A stretch of 9,441 bases of DNA from JAJQBJ01 sp964387095 (GTDB taxonomy: Bacteria > Bacillota > Clostridia > Oscillospirales > Oscillospiraceae), in assembly GCA_964387095.1 (NCBI GenBank), contig CAYLVH010000075.1, forward strand, positions 1-9,441, written 5' to 3'. Under the pieces are notes generated by a model, which did not search any database, was not told the DNA's origin, and was given only the letters and a program-made list of their open reading frames with translations. Numbering within the stretch: position 1 is the stretch's first letter; each line of letters opens with the position of its first letter. This document shows, piece after piece, positions 1-6,105 of the stretch. The position numbers were made by a program, and so were the translations under genes.

Positions 1-86
1 CCCAGCCAGGGAGGGATTTCGCCTCCCTTGGAGGGGACATGCCAAATTTAGACAATTTTATCTTGACCTATACATAGGATAACACT
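1..86 (+). promoter_or_regulatory. Leader region of the CDF exporter remnant
   Basis: This is the non-coding stretch before the metal-exporter remnant, cut off by the window edge. A 6-bp stem, GGGAGG at 9-14 with CCTCCC at 22-27 (7-nt loop), is followed by a G-rich run and GGGGACATGCC at 33-43. An AT-rich segment from 44 has TTGACC at 63-68, but I find no -10 box at proper spacing. The nearest SD-like bases before the ATG at 87 are AGGA at 76-79, which is weak. Clostridial CDF exporters can carry metal-sensing leaders such as NiCo riboswitches, but too little is visible to assign one. The hairpin could equally be the terminator of a gene beyond the left edge. Confidence 0.25.
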
Positions 87-476
87 ATGATGATGTCGGG
101 GAACTTCGCCGCAGCCAGCCTTCTCCAGCAATCCTTGTTCTGGGGAGATACTTTGTATGAATCGCAGCAAAAAATCATCCAAACCAGCCTCATTGGCATT
201 GGGGTCAATGTCCTCCTGGTGGTGTTCAAGGCCGCCGCGGGCCTGGTCTCCAACTCCACAGGCCCCCAGCTGGTGGCCATCCACCAGCAGCCGGAGGAGA
301 TCCTCCGCCGCTATCCCGCCGTCCTCCGAATGCACGCCTTCTACGCCGCCCCGGAAAAGAAGGCCCTCTCCTTTGACCTGATGGTGAATTTCAAGGAGAA
401 TTTCCGGCAGCTCCGGGATTCCATCCTCCAGGAGCTTCAGGCGGCCTATCCCGACTACGAAATCGATATCGTCTTG

Positions 477-486
477 GATTCGATTC
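477..486 (+). repeat. 5-bp tandem duplication (GATTC x2) causing a frameshift
   Basis: GATTC occurs twice head to tail at 477-481 and 482-486 inside the last codons of the CDF remnant. Removing one copy restores the reading Leu-Asp-Ser-Asp-Tyr-Ser-Asp-stop, with the stop TGA at 500-502. That is how CDF proteins of this subgroup end. The duplication therefore looks like a +5 slippage mutation that moved the frame past its natural stop. The ancestral state is inferred from the family, not observed. Confidence 0.6.
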
Positions 487-539
487 GGATTACAGCGATT
501 GAAGGTTCCACGAGAAATTGCTTGCATGTTCCAGGGTGC

Positions 540-601
540 TTGTCGGCTTTTCCGGCAAACACAGCAGCGCCCGTCAGATTAGAAACTGACGGGCGCTGCT
601 G
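540..601. terminator. Tandem hairpins, including a perfect 16-bp stem
   Basis: Two stem-loops lie about 40 nt after the inferred original CDF stop. The first pairs 540-546 with 552-558 around a CTTTT loop, with one G-T pair. The second is a perfect 16-bp stem, 562-577 with 586-601, with an 8-nt loop. Position suggests a terminator for the CDF gene. However, the + strand after the stem is A-rich (CAAAAAGAG) rather than T-rich, and the - strand has only TGTTTG after it. It is either a poor intrinsic terminator or another structured element. The pairing is certain; the role is not. Confidence 0.45.
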
Positions 602-616
602 CAAAAAGAGAAAAAG

Positions 617-670
617 AAGGAGTTAAATGAAAAAGACGTATATGTAAACGGATGAAAATCCGATTATTTT
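617..670 (+). other. SD-preceded six-codon frame followed by mini-hairpin and T-run
   Basis: AAGGAG at 617-622 precedes ATG at 627 by 4 nt. The frame reads Met-Lys-Lys-Thr-Tyr-Met and stops at TAA 645-647. Directly after it CGGAT (649-653) can pair with ATCCG (658-662) over a GAAA tetraloop, followed by ATTATTTTTA. Past the stop the same frame continues TDENPIIFSPATG before another stop, which could be the degraded start of a lost gene. It could also be a leader-peptide-like arrangement. No downstream + strand gene exists for it to regulate. Confidence 0.2.
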
Positions 671-856
671 TAGTCCGGCCACTGGCAGAAGAGATTGCCA
701 CTTCCAGCTCCGGTAAGCAGGAGTATGATGGAAACATCTTTCCTGTTGGTGATTATAGTATATCAGCATCTCCCCTGGAAATGTTTGCCTTTTTGAGAAC
801 ACTTTATGAACTTTTTGTGAAAGCGCCCGGGGAAAATATCCCCCGTTACACCGGCA

Positions 857-888
857 AAACAGGCACAAGGTCTCCCCCGTGCCTGTTT
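857..888 (-). terminator. Terminator after the MarR-ABC fusion remnant
   Basis: AAACAGGCAC at 857-866 pairs perfectly with GTGCCTGTTT at 879-888 around a 12-nt loop. On the - strand the stem ends in TTTT followed by GCC, and it starts 19 nt beyond the stop codon of the fusion remnant, as expected for its intrinsic terminator. On the + strand the stem is followed by CCTTTT, so weak bidirectional use is possible. Confidence 0.6.
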
Positions 889-906
889 CCTTTTCTGGTT
901 TTCTTC

Positions 907-1368
907 TCAGGTGGCAAAGCCCGCAAACCGGGTCATATACAGGTCGTAGTACTTGCCCTTCCGGGCCAGCAGGCTTTCATGGTTGCCCTGCTCCACAATC
1001 CGCCCCTGATCCGTGACCACAATCAAATCCGCGGCCCGGATGGTGAAGAGCCGGTGGGCAATGATGATGCTGGTGCGCCCCTCCATGACCTGGTGCATGG
1101 CCCTCTGGATGGCCCGCTCCGTCCGGGTGTCCACGTTGGAGGTGGCCTCGTCCGGGATCAGAATCCTCGGGTCCGCCACAAAGGCCCGGGCAATGGCCAG
1201 CCGCCGGGTCAGCTCCTTCCGGGTCATGCCGCCGGTCTCCCGCAAAATAATGAGGATCCGTTTCTGGCCCCCCTTGCCCTCGGATATGCGGTGCATGGTA
1301 TGGCCAATATCCCGGAAATTCCAGATGAGCTTGTTGTTTATGTCCAAGGTCTCATAGCGCTTTTCCAA
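907..1368 (-). pseudogene. In-frame MarR regulator / ABC exporter C-terminus fusion remnant
   Basis: This uninterrupted 153-codon frame joins parts of two proteins. Residues 1 to about 55 resemble the N-terminus of a MarR-family winged-helix regulator, including an early-HTH-like segment (QKRILIILRETGGMTRKELT). From about residue 56 (near base 1200) the sequence is the end of an ABC exporter ATPase: RLAIARAFVADPRILI, Walker B with DEATSNVD, the H-loop IIIAHRL and the closing GRIVEQGNHESLL. Walker A, Q-loop, signature and all membrane helices are missing, and so is the MarR recognition helix and wing. The simplest origin is one deletion across a marR-ABC-ABC operon, a common clostridial layout. 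Pro precedes the catalytic Asp-Glu where Leu is usual, and HRLFTI replaces the usual HRLSTI, both pointing to decay. The start chosen is TTG at 1366-1368: it is 10 nt after AAAGGAGG (1379-1386), and MarR-like sequence begins there. An upstream in-frame ATG at 1470 has no SD and would read through the promoter. Confidence 0.7.
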
Positions 1369-1401
1369 CTGTCCTCTGCCTCCTTTTCTAGTTACCCGGG
1401 T

Positions 1402-1430
1402 ATTATGGCACAGCCCCGTGAATTTGTAAA
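1402..1430 (-). promoter_or_regulatory. Sigma-A type promoter for the MarR-ABC remnant
   Basis: On the - strand TTTACA (1425-1430) and CATAAT (1402-1407) are separated by exactly 17 bp, a good -35/-10 pair. The predicted start of transcription falls near 1395, giving a short leader that contains AAAGGAGG at 1379-1386 before the TTG start. Confidence 0.6.
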
Positions 1431-1438
1431 GGTACCTT
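1429..1438. promoter_or_regulatory. Palindrome AAGGTACCTT at the -35 box, possible MarR operator
   Basis: A perfect 10-bp palindrome overlaps the upstream edge of the -35 hexamer of the MarR-ABC promoter. MarR proteins usually bind short palindromes overlapping their own promoter, so this is a plausible self-operator of the former intact regulator. The match rests on position and symmetry only; 10-bp palindromes also arise by chance. Confidence 0.35.
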
Positions 1439-1495
1439 GATTCTTTTCCCGCCGGACAGCCGCCTGTCATAATTTTTATTAATCACAGACTAATT

Positions 1496-2422
1496 TTAAA
1501 GTATTGGACTTTCCAGTTTCTTGTCATTACAATAGGAATCGGCCGTTGGATGGGGATAGATCAGTTTCGCGGTCTCAATGAAATGCTTCACCGCGACGCT
1601 GACGGGGTTGTATTGGTTCCAGACCAGATAGATATACGCTTCCTGAAATTCCCGGACAGGGATCGCCCGATACCGGCCATGCTCCGGAATCGTCCCCTGA
1701 AACAGGAGGGTCCCGGCGGTATGATTTTCAATCAGCTGCTTTATGATGGCAATCTGATTGGTTGTCAGGATGATTTTCGGCGTGACCTTATACTTGGCGC
1801 AGGTTTTTAGGGTGTTGGTCGTCAAAAAAGAGTCCTCCGAGAGGAGCACAAGGGGAACGGAGCAGACGTCCCGCAGCGAGACAGACTCCTCCTTGGCCAG
1901 GGGATGGTCCAGGGAAATGTACAGGCAGATATTTGAGACGGCGATCTGATACGAACCAAAGGCGGAGGACACGGGGGAATCGGAGGACAACAGCGCCACG
2001 TCGAGTTCCCCATCCAGAATCTTCTGATGGTTCATTATGCTCCCATTTTCAACAACCTTGACTTTGATCTGGGGATACTGCCGGTGGAACTCCTGCATAA
2101 TGGGCGGGAAAAATAGTGTTGCGCTGGCTGGCGAAAGGCCGCACTGGATGACCTGGTCAGCCTGTCCCAGGAATTTCATGTGGCTGACAAAGGAATCCAC
2201 CTGTTCCAGAAGCAGGTTCGTCTCGTTGAGAAACTGCCGGCCCTCTTTTGTCAAGATCAGGCCCTTGTTCCGGCGGAGGAAAAGGGTCAGCCCAAATTCC
2301 CGCTCCAGCTCGTGAATCACATGGGTCAGGCCCGGCTGGGAGATGTGAAGCTCCTCGGCCGCCCGGGTCAGATTGTTATATTTACAGACAGTCTGGAAAT
2401 ATTTCAGCTGATAAAATTTCAT
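1496..2422 (-). CDS. LysR-family transcriptional regulator
   Basis: A 308-residue protein of normal length for LysR-type regulators, which bind DNA as tetramers and respond to a small molecule held in a periplasmic-binding-protein-like domain. Residues 1-60 form the winged HTH: MKFYQLKYFQTVCKYNNLT, then AAEELHISQPGLTHVIHELE at about 21-40, followed by GLTLFLRRNKG. A linker helix spans about 60-85, and the effector domain runs from about residue 91 to 295 with the usual ALLSSD and PLAKEE segments. The start at 2420-2422 is preferred over a frame extending to 2488 because the HTH begins there, GAAGGAAGG lies just upstream on the - strand, and the longer form would read through the promoter. It is divergent from the two ABC exporter genes with a 98-bp gap, so it probably controls them and itself. 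The effector is unknown. It could instead regulate a distant target. Confidence 0.9.
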   Translation of the reverse strand: MKFYQLKYFQTVCKYNNLTRAAEELHISQPGLTHVIHELEREFGLTLFLRRNKGLILTKEGRQFLNETNLLLEQVDSFVSHMKFLGQADQVIQCGLSPASATLFFPPIMQEFHRQYPQIKVKVVENGSIMNHQKILDGELDVALLSSDSPVSSAFGSYQIAVSNICLYISLDHPLAKEESVSLRDVCSVPLVLLSEDSFLTTNTLKTCAKYKVTPKIILTTNQIAIIKQLIENHTAGTLLFQGTIPEHGRYRAIPVREFQEAYIYLVWNQYNPVSVAVKHFIETAKLIYPHPTADSYCNDKKLESPIL

Positions 2423-2449
2423 GGACCTTCCTTCTTTCCCCGAAGTATT

Positions 2450-2471
2450 CCTTTCTATTATAGCAGAAAGG
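2450..2471. promoter_or_regulatory. Inverted repeat around the LysR -10 box, candidate operator
   Basis: CCTTTCT (2450-2456) and AGAAAGG (2465-2471) are perfect inverted 7-bp arms around an 8-bp AT-rich centre. On the - strand the centre contains TATAAT (2457-2462), a consensus -10 for the LysR gene; no good -35 is seen (best candidate TGGATT near 2480-2485), which is usual for regulated promoters. The + strand has TATTAT at 2456-2461, which could serve the ABC genes, also without a clear -35. LysR proteins bind dyad sequences between divergent genes, so this is the best operator candidate. A shorter dyad, GTGGA-A-TCCAC, lies at 2476-2486. Confidence 0.5.
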
Positions 2472-2520
2472 GAACGTGGAATCCACAAAAACCAACTCCA
2501 GACCAGGAGGACGAGAAAAA

Positions 2521-4272
2521 ATGAAACGGTTACTAAACTACCTAAAACCGCATCTGCTCATCACCATCATGGCGCCCCTGTTCAAAATGCTGGAGGCCAC
2601 CTTCGAACTCTTTGTCCCGCTGGTGGTGGCGCAGATGATCGATGTGGGCATCGCCCAGGGCGACAGCCCTTACCTTTGGAAAATGGGCGGCTTGCTCATC
2701 CTTCTGGGCGTGGTGGGCTTTTCCTTTTCCCTGACCGCCCAGTATTTCGCTGCCAAATCCGCCGTCAGCGCAGGCATGGCCATGCGCAGCGATCTGTTCG
2801 CCCACATCAACACCTTCTCCTACCAGGAGATCGACACCATCGGGACCTCCACCCTGATTAACCGGATGACCAACGACGTCAACCAGGTCCAGAACGGATT
2901 GAATATGTTCCTCCGCATCTTCCTGCGCTCCCCCTTCGTGGTCTTCGGTGCCATGATTATGGCGTTTACGGTGGACGTCAAGGCGGCGGTTCCCTTTGTG
3001 GTCACCATCCCTGCGCTTCTCATTGTGGTCTTTGCCATCCTGGTGGCCAGCATGCCCCTCTATCAGAACGTGCAGAAACAGCTGGACCGGGTGCTCCTGA
3101 GCACCAGGGAAAATCTGCTGGGCATCCGGGTGGTGCGGGCCTTTGCCAGGCAGAAAGAGGAGATGGGCCGCTTCCGCCAGGAGACCGACGGCCTTTACAA
3201 AAAGCAGGTTTTCGTGGGAAAGACCTCCGCCCTTTTAAACCCCCTGACCTATGTAATAATCAATCTGGGGATCATCGCCGTCCTCTACTTTGGGGGCCGG
3301 CAGGTAAATGCAGGGGATTTGACCCAGGGACAGGTCATTGCCCTGATCAACTACATGTCCCAGATTTTGACGGAGCTTGTGAAGCTGGCCAACCTGGTCA
3401 TCCTCCTATCCAGGGCCCTGGCAAGCCTGGCCAGAGTCAACGCCGTCTTTGACGTGGAGCCTGCCATCCCGGATACCGGACGGGTGGCCATTGCAGCAGC
3501 AGCCACGCCGGATCCCTCCGTGCCTGCGGTGGCCTTTGAAAACGTGGGTTTCACTTACGCTGGTTCCCGGCAGGAGACGCTGCACGGCATCAGCTTCACC
3601 GCCATGCCCGGGGAGACCATCGGGATCATCGGCGGGACAGGTTCCGGAAAATCCACGCTGGCAAGCCTGATCCCCAGATTTTACGACTGCACTTCCGGCA
3701 CCATCCGCCTGTTTGGCCAGGACGTCAAAACCCTGCGCCCCTCCTCCATCAGAAGCCATGTCAGCATCGTCCCCCAAAAGGCCACCATCTTCTCGGGCAC
3801 CCTGAAGAAGAACATGCAGTGGGGCAAGAGGGACGCCACGGACCAGGAGATTTACCGGGCTTTGGACATCGCTCAGGCCAGGGAATTCGTGGAGGACAAA
3901 CAGGAAGGCCTGGAGCTTATGATCCGGCAGGGCGGCAGCAACCTGTCCGGCGGCCAGAAACAGCGGCTGACCATTGCCAGGGCCCTGGTGGGACAGCCCG
4001 ACGTCCTGATCCTGGATGACAGCGCCTCCGCCCTGGATTTCGCCACGGATGCAAGGCTCCGCAAAGCCATCAAGGAGAGCACCGAAACCATGACGGTCTT
4101 TATCATCTCCCAGCGGGTCTCCGCCATCCGCAATGCCGACCACATCCTCGTCCTGGACGACGGCAGCCCCGTGGGATACGGCACCCACCGTGAGCTGCTC
4201 CGCTCCAACCACATCTACCAGGAAATCTGCGCATCCCAGTCCGTTGGAAAGGAGGATGAAGAACATGCGTAA
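2521..4272 (+). CDS. ABC exporter half-transporter, degenerate ATP site subunit
   Basis: A 583-residue fusion of a six-helix exporter domain (about 1-320) and an ATPase domain (about 341-572), joined by an Ala-rich linker. It is one half of a heterodimeric ABC exporter of the multidrug type. Visible motifs: Walker A GGTGSGKST (371-379), Q-loop Gln419, signature LSGGQ (475-479), Walker B ending in Asp499-Asp500 and the switch position Gln531 (ISQR). Asp500 replaces the catalytic Glu and Gln531 replaces the H-loop His, the same pair of changes as in TM287 of the TM287/288 exporter. So the site built on this Walker A should bind but barely hydrolyse ATP, while its intact LSGGQ serves the partner's active site. 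The start at 2521 is 9 nt after AGGAGGA (2505-2511). A GTG at 2476 in the same frame lacks an SD and sits in the control region. It overlaps the next gene by 8 nt. Substrate unknown; drug, lipid or peptide export are all possible. Confidence 0.93.
   Translation: MKRLLNYLKPHLLITIMAPLFKMLEATFELFVPLVVAQMIDVGIAQGDSPYLWKMGGLLILLGVVGFSFSLTAQYFAAKSAVSAGMAMRSDLFAHINTFSYQEIDTIGTSTLINRMTNDVNQVQNGLNMFLRIFLRSPFVVFGAMIMAFTVDVKAAVPFVVTIPALLIVVFAILVASMPLYQNVQKQLDRVLLSTRENLLGIRVVRAFARQKEEMGRFRQETDGLYKKQVFVGKTSALLNPLTYVIINLGIIAVLYFGGRQVNAGDLTQGQVIALINYMSQILTELVKLANLVILLSRALASLARVNAVFDVEPAIPDTGRVAIAAAATPDPSVPAVAFENVGFTYAGSRQETLHGISFTAMPGETIGIIGGTGSGKSTLASLIPRFYDCTSGTIRLFGQDVKTLRPSSIRSHVSIVPQKATIFSGTLKKNMQWGKRDATDQEIYRALDIAQAREFVEDKQEGLELMIRQGGSNLSGGQKQRLTIARALVGQPDVLILDDSASALDFATDARLRKAIKESTETMTVFIISQRVSAIRNADHILVLDDGSPVGYGTHRELLRSNHIYQEICASQSVGKEDEEHA
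4249..4272 (+). promoter_or_regulatory. SD and 8-nt overlap coupling the two ABC genes
   Basis: AAGGAGG (4249-4255) lies inside the end of the first ABC gene, 9 nt before ATG 4265. The first gene stops at TAA 4270-4272, so the genes overlap by 8 nt and are probably translationally coupled, which suits equal production of two subunits. An in-frame ATG at 4256 directly abuts the SD and is therefore a poor start. Confidence 0.7.
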
Positions 4273-6034
4273 GGAAACAGCCGGGAAAAAGGAGGCAAAC
4301 CGGCGGACGCTGAGGCGGATCCTCCACTATATCCGGCCATACAGCGGCCTTGTAGCCCTCTCCCTCTTCCTCTCCGTCCTGACCGTAGGGTTGACCCTCT
4401 ATATCCCCATCCTGACCGGCCGGGGGGTGGACTACATTGTAGGCGAAGGCCAGGTGGACTTTACCGGCCTTCTGGCCGTCATCTCTGGAATCCTGGTCTC
4501 CATTTCCATCACGGCCCTGGCCCAGTGGATTATGAACCACATCAACAACAAAATCACCTATCACATCGTCCGGAATCTCCGGGTCCAGGCCTTCAATCAT
4601 TTGCAGGAGCTCCCCCTGTCTTATGTGGACCGGCACTCCTCCGGGGACTTGATCAGCCGTATCATCACCGACATCGACCAGTTTTCCGACGGCCTCCTGC
4701 TGGGATTTACCCAGCTCTTCACCGGCGTCGCCACCATCGCCGGCACCATCATCTTCATGCTCAGCATCAACCCCTGGATCACCCTCATTGTGGTCCTGCT
4801 AAGCCCCCTGTCCTTTGTGATGGCGGACTTGATCTCCAAGCACTCCTTTGCCATGTTCAAAAAACAGTCCGAGACCCGGGGCGAGCTGACCGGGTTTACC
4901 AATGAGATGCTGGGGGGAATCAAGGTGGTCCAGGCCTTCAACCACCAGGAGGAGGCCAACCAGGAATTTGATGAGATCAACCGGCGGCTGTCCGAGTACT
5001 CCCTGAAGGCCACCTTCTACTCCTCCATCACCAACCCGGCCACCAGGTTCATGTACTCCGCGATTTACGCCGGCGTCGCCATTGCCGGAGGCCTGTCCGC
5101 CATTGCCGGGGCCATCACCGTGGGCCAGCTCTCCAGCTTTTTAAGCTACACCAACCAATACACGAAGCCCTTCAACGACATCACCAGCGTGCTGACCGAA
5201 TTCCAGAACTCCATCGCCTCCGCCGCCAGGGTCTTTGAGCTACTTGACGAGCCCTCCGCCCCCCCGGAGCCCCAGGACGCGGTTGTGCTGAACGAGCCGG
5301 AAGGCTGGATTCGTCTGGAACATGTGGGCTTCTCCTACGCCCCGGAGGTTCCCCTCATCCAGGATCTGAACCTCTCCGTCAACCCCGGCCAGCTCATTGC
5401 CATCGTAGGCCCCACTGGCTGCGGCAAGACCACGTTGATCAACCTGCTGATGCGGTTTTACGATGTGCAGAGTGGCTCCATCCAGGTGGACGGCCTCGAC
5501 GTCTGGCAGATCACCCGGGAGTCCCTGCGCACAAGCTACGGCATGGTGCTCCAGGAGACATGGCTCAGGTCCGCCTCCATCCGGGACAACATCGCCTACG
5601 GGCGCCCGGACGCCTCTCGGGAGGAGATCATCGCCGCAGCGAAGAAGGCTTACGCCCACAGCTTTATTATGCGCATGCCCCAGGGGTATGACACCCTGAT
5701 CGCGGAGGGGGGCGGCAACCTGTCCCAGGGACAGAAGCAGCTGCTGTGCATCGCCCGCATCATGCTGTGCCTGCCGCCCATGCTGATCCTGGACGAGGCC
5801 ACCTCATCCATCGACACGATGACCGAAATCCGCATCCAGCGGGCGTTCGCGGAGCTTATGAAGGGGCGCACCAGCTTTGTTGTGGCCCACAGACTCTCCA
5901 CGGTTCAGAATGCCGACAAAATCCTTGTCATGAACCAGGGACGTATCATCGAGCAGGGAACCCATGAAGCGCTTCTGGCGAAGAACGGGTTTTACGCAAA
6001 CCTCTATAACAGCCAGTTTGCAACGGAAGATTGA
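4265..6034 (+). CDS. ABC exporter half-transporter, catalytic subunit
   Basis: A 589-residue partner of the preceding gene, with a charged N-terminus (about 1-20), six predicted membrane helices to about residue 320, and an ATPase domain from about 352. Motifs: Walker A GPTGCGKTT (382-390), Q-loop Gln430 (LQETWL), signature LSQGQ (486-490), Walker B Asp510-Glu511 in LILDEATSSID, and H-loop His542 (VAHRLST). The catalytic Glu and His are intact, but the signature has Gln for the first Gly. That is the expected complement of the partner's defects, because each signature faces the other subunit's Walker A. The pair thus makes one working and one degenerate ATP site, as in TM287/288, BmrCD, LmrCD or EfrCD. 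An intracellular coupling region is visible at ELPLSYVDRHSSGDLISR. The gene is the last of the operon; a strong hairpin follows 24 nt later. Class assignment is secure; substrate is not. Confidence 0.94.
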   Translation: MRKETAGKKEANRRTLRRILHYIRPYSGLVALSLFLSVLTVGLTLYIPILTGRGVDYIVGEGQVDFTGLLAVISGILVSISITALAQWIMNHINNKITYHIVRNLRVQAFNHLQELPLSYVDRHSSGDLISRIITDIDQFSDGLLLGFTQLFTGVATIAGTIIFMLSINPWITLIVVLLSPLSFVMADLISKHSFAMFKKQSETRGELTGFTNEMLGGIKVVQAFNHQEEANQEFDEINRRLSEYSLKATFYSSITNPATRFMYSAIYAGVAIAGGLSAIAGAITVGQLSSFLSYTNQYTKPFNDITSVLTEFQNSIASAARVFELLDEPSAPPEPQDAVVLNEPEGWIRLEHVGFSYAPEVPLIQDLNLSVNPGQLIAIVGPTGCGKTTLINLLMRFYDVQSGSIQVDGLDVWQITRESLRTSYGMVLQETWLRSASIRDNIAYGRPDASREEIIAAAKKAYAHSFIMRMPQGYDTLIAEGGGNLSQGQKQLLCIARIMLCLPPMLILDEATSSIDTMTEIRIQRAFAELMKGRTSFVVAHRLSTVQNADKILVMNQGRIIEQGTHEALLAKNGFYANLYNSQFATED

Positions 6035-6058
6035 TATTCTAAAAGAAAAACACAATTC

Positions 6059-6086
6059 GGGGGCTGTCTCTTGCGAGACAGCCCCC
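6059..6086. terminator. Shared terminator hairpin between convergent genes
   Basis: A perfect 12-bp stem (GGGGGCTGTCTC at 6059-6070 with its complement at 6075-6086) closes a TTGC loop between the ABC operon and the convergent SLH protein gene. On the - strand a T-rich tract (GTGTTTTTCTTTT) follows after about 7 nt; on the + strand only mixed AT sequence follows. It probably stops both transcripts, with the better evidence for the - strand. Confidence 0.7.
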
Positions 6087-6105
6087 ATAAGCATATTCGA
6101 TCTAA

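Larger units (their letters stand above)
87..626 (+). pseudogene. Cation diffusion facilitator (CDF) metal exporter, internally deleted and with lost stop
   Basis: This open frame of 179 codons is a damaged CDF exporter, a family of membrane proteins that exchange Zn2+, Co2+, Ni2+, Mn2+ or Fe2+ for protons. Residues 19-58 (from WGDTLYESQQKIIQTSLIGI) match the N-terminus and first helix. At about residue 58/59 (near base 260), after GLVSNST, where the family continues with AVxxDAxxNLSD, the frame jumps to GPQLVAIHQQ, the end of the cytoplasmic domain. Helices 2-6 and all metal-binding Asp/His positions are gone; with a usual length near 380-400 residues, roughly 250 codons are missing (inference). 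A second lesion is the GATTC duplication at 477-486. Without one copy the frame ends LDSDYSD-stop at 500-502, a normal CDF ending; with both it runs 41 unrelated codons to 626. The start is the first ATG after the in-frame TAG at 75-77. The family is confident; retention of any function is unlikely. Confidence 0.8.
503..906. other. Gene-poor stretch between two gene remnants
   Basis: About 400 bases after the inferred original CDF stop hold no convincing gene. Open frames exist on both strands (one from 652 on +, one at 623-868 on -), but they show no recognisable motif and lack a suitable SD, and the + frame continues antisense through the next remnant. The stretch contains a small hairpin and a long hairpin (540-601), an SD-preceded six-codon frame with a mini-hairpin (617-670), and a terminator-like stem (857-888). 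It is more AT-rich between about 605 and 840 than the flanking coding DNA, as expected for intergenic or degraded sequence. Confidence 0.5.

Noticed and set aside
48..527. 159-codon open frame on the - strand
   Set aside because: It is antisense to the CDF remnant, which is recognisable at both ends on the + strand.
652..1440. 262-codon open frame on the + strand
   Set aside because: Most of it is antisense to the MarR-ABC remnant; there is no SD before 652, no recognisable motif, and the codons follow the GC pattern of the opposite strand.
1455..1480. GACAG/CTGTC hairpin followed by ATAATTTTTATT as a + strand terminator
   Set aside because: The stem is only 5 bp and no + strand gene ends nearby; it is also in the wrong orientation for the LysR gene ending at 1496.
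2476..2520. Upstream GTG start for the first ABC gene
   Set aside because: It has no SD, sits in the dyad-containing control region, and would add 15 residues absent from the family. ATG 2521 has AGGAGGA at good spacing.
4133..4264. Longer N-terminus for the second ABC gene
   Set aside because: The extra 44 codons overlap the first ABC gene in another frame, look unlike protein, and lack an SD; ATG 4265 has AAGGAGG 9 nt upstream.
3406..4266. 286-codon open frame on the - strand
   Set aside because: It is antisense to the ATPase domain of the first ABC gene, which has all family motifs in the other strand.
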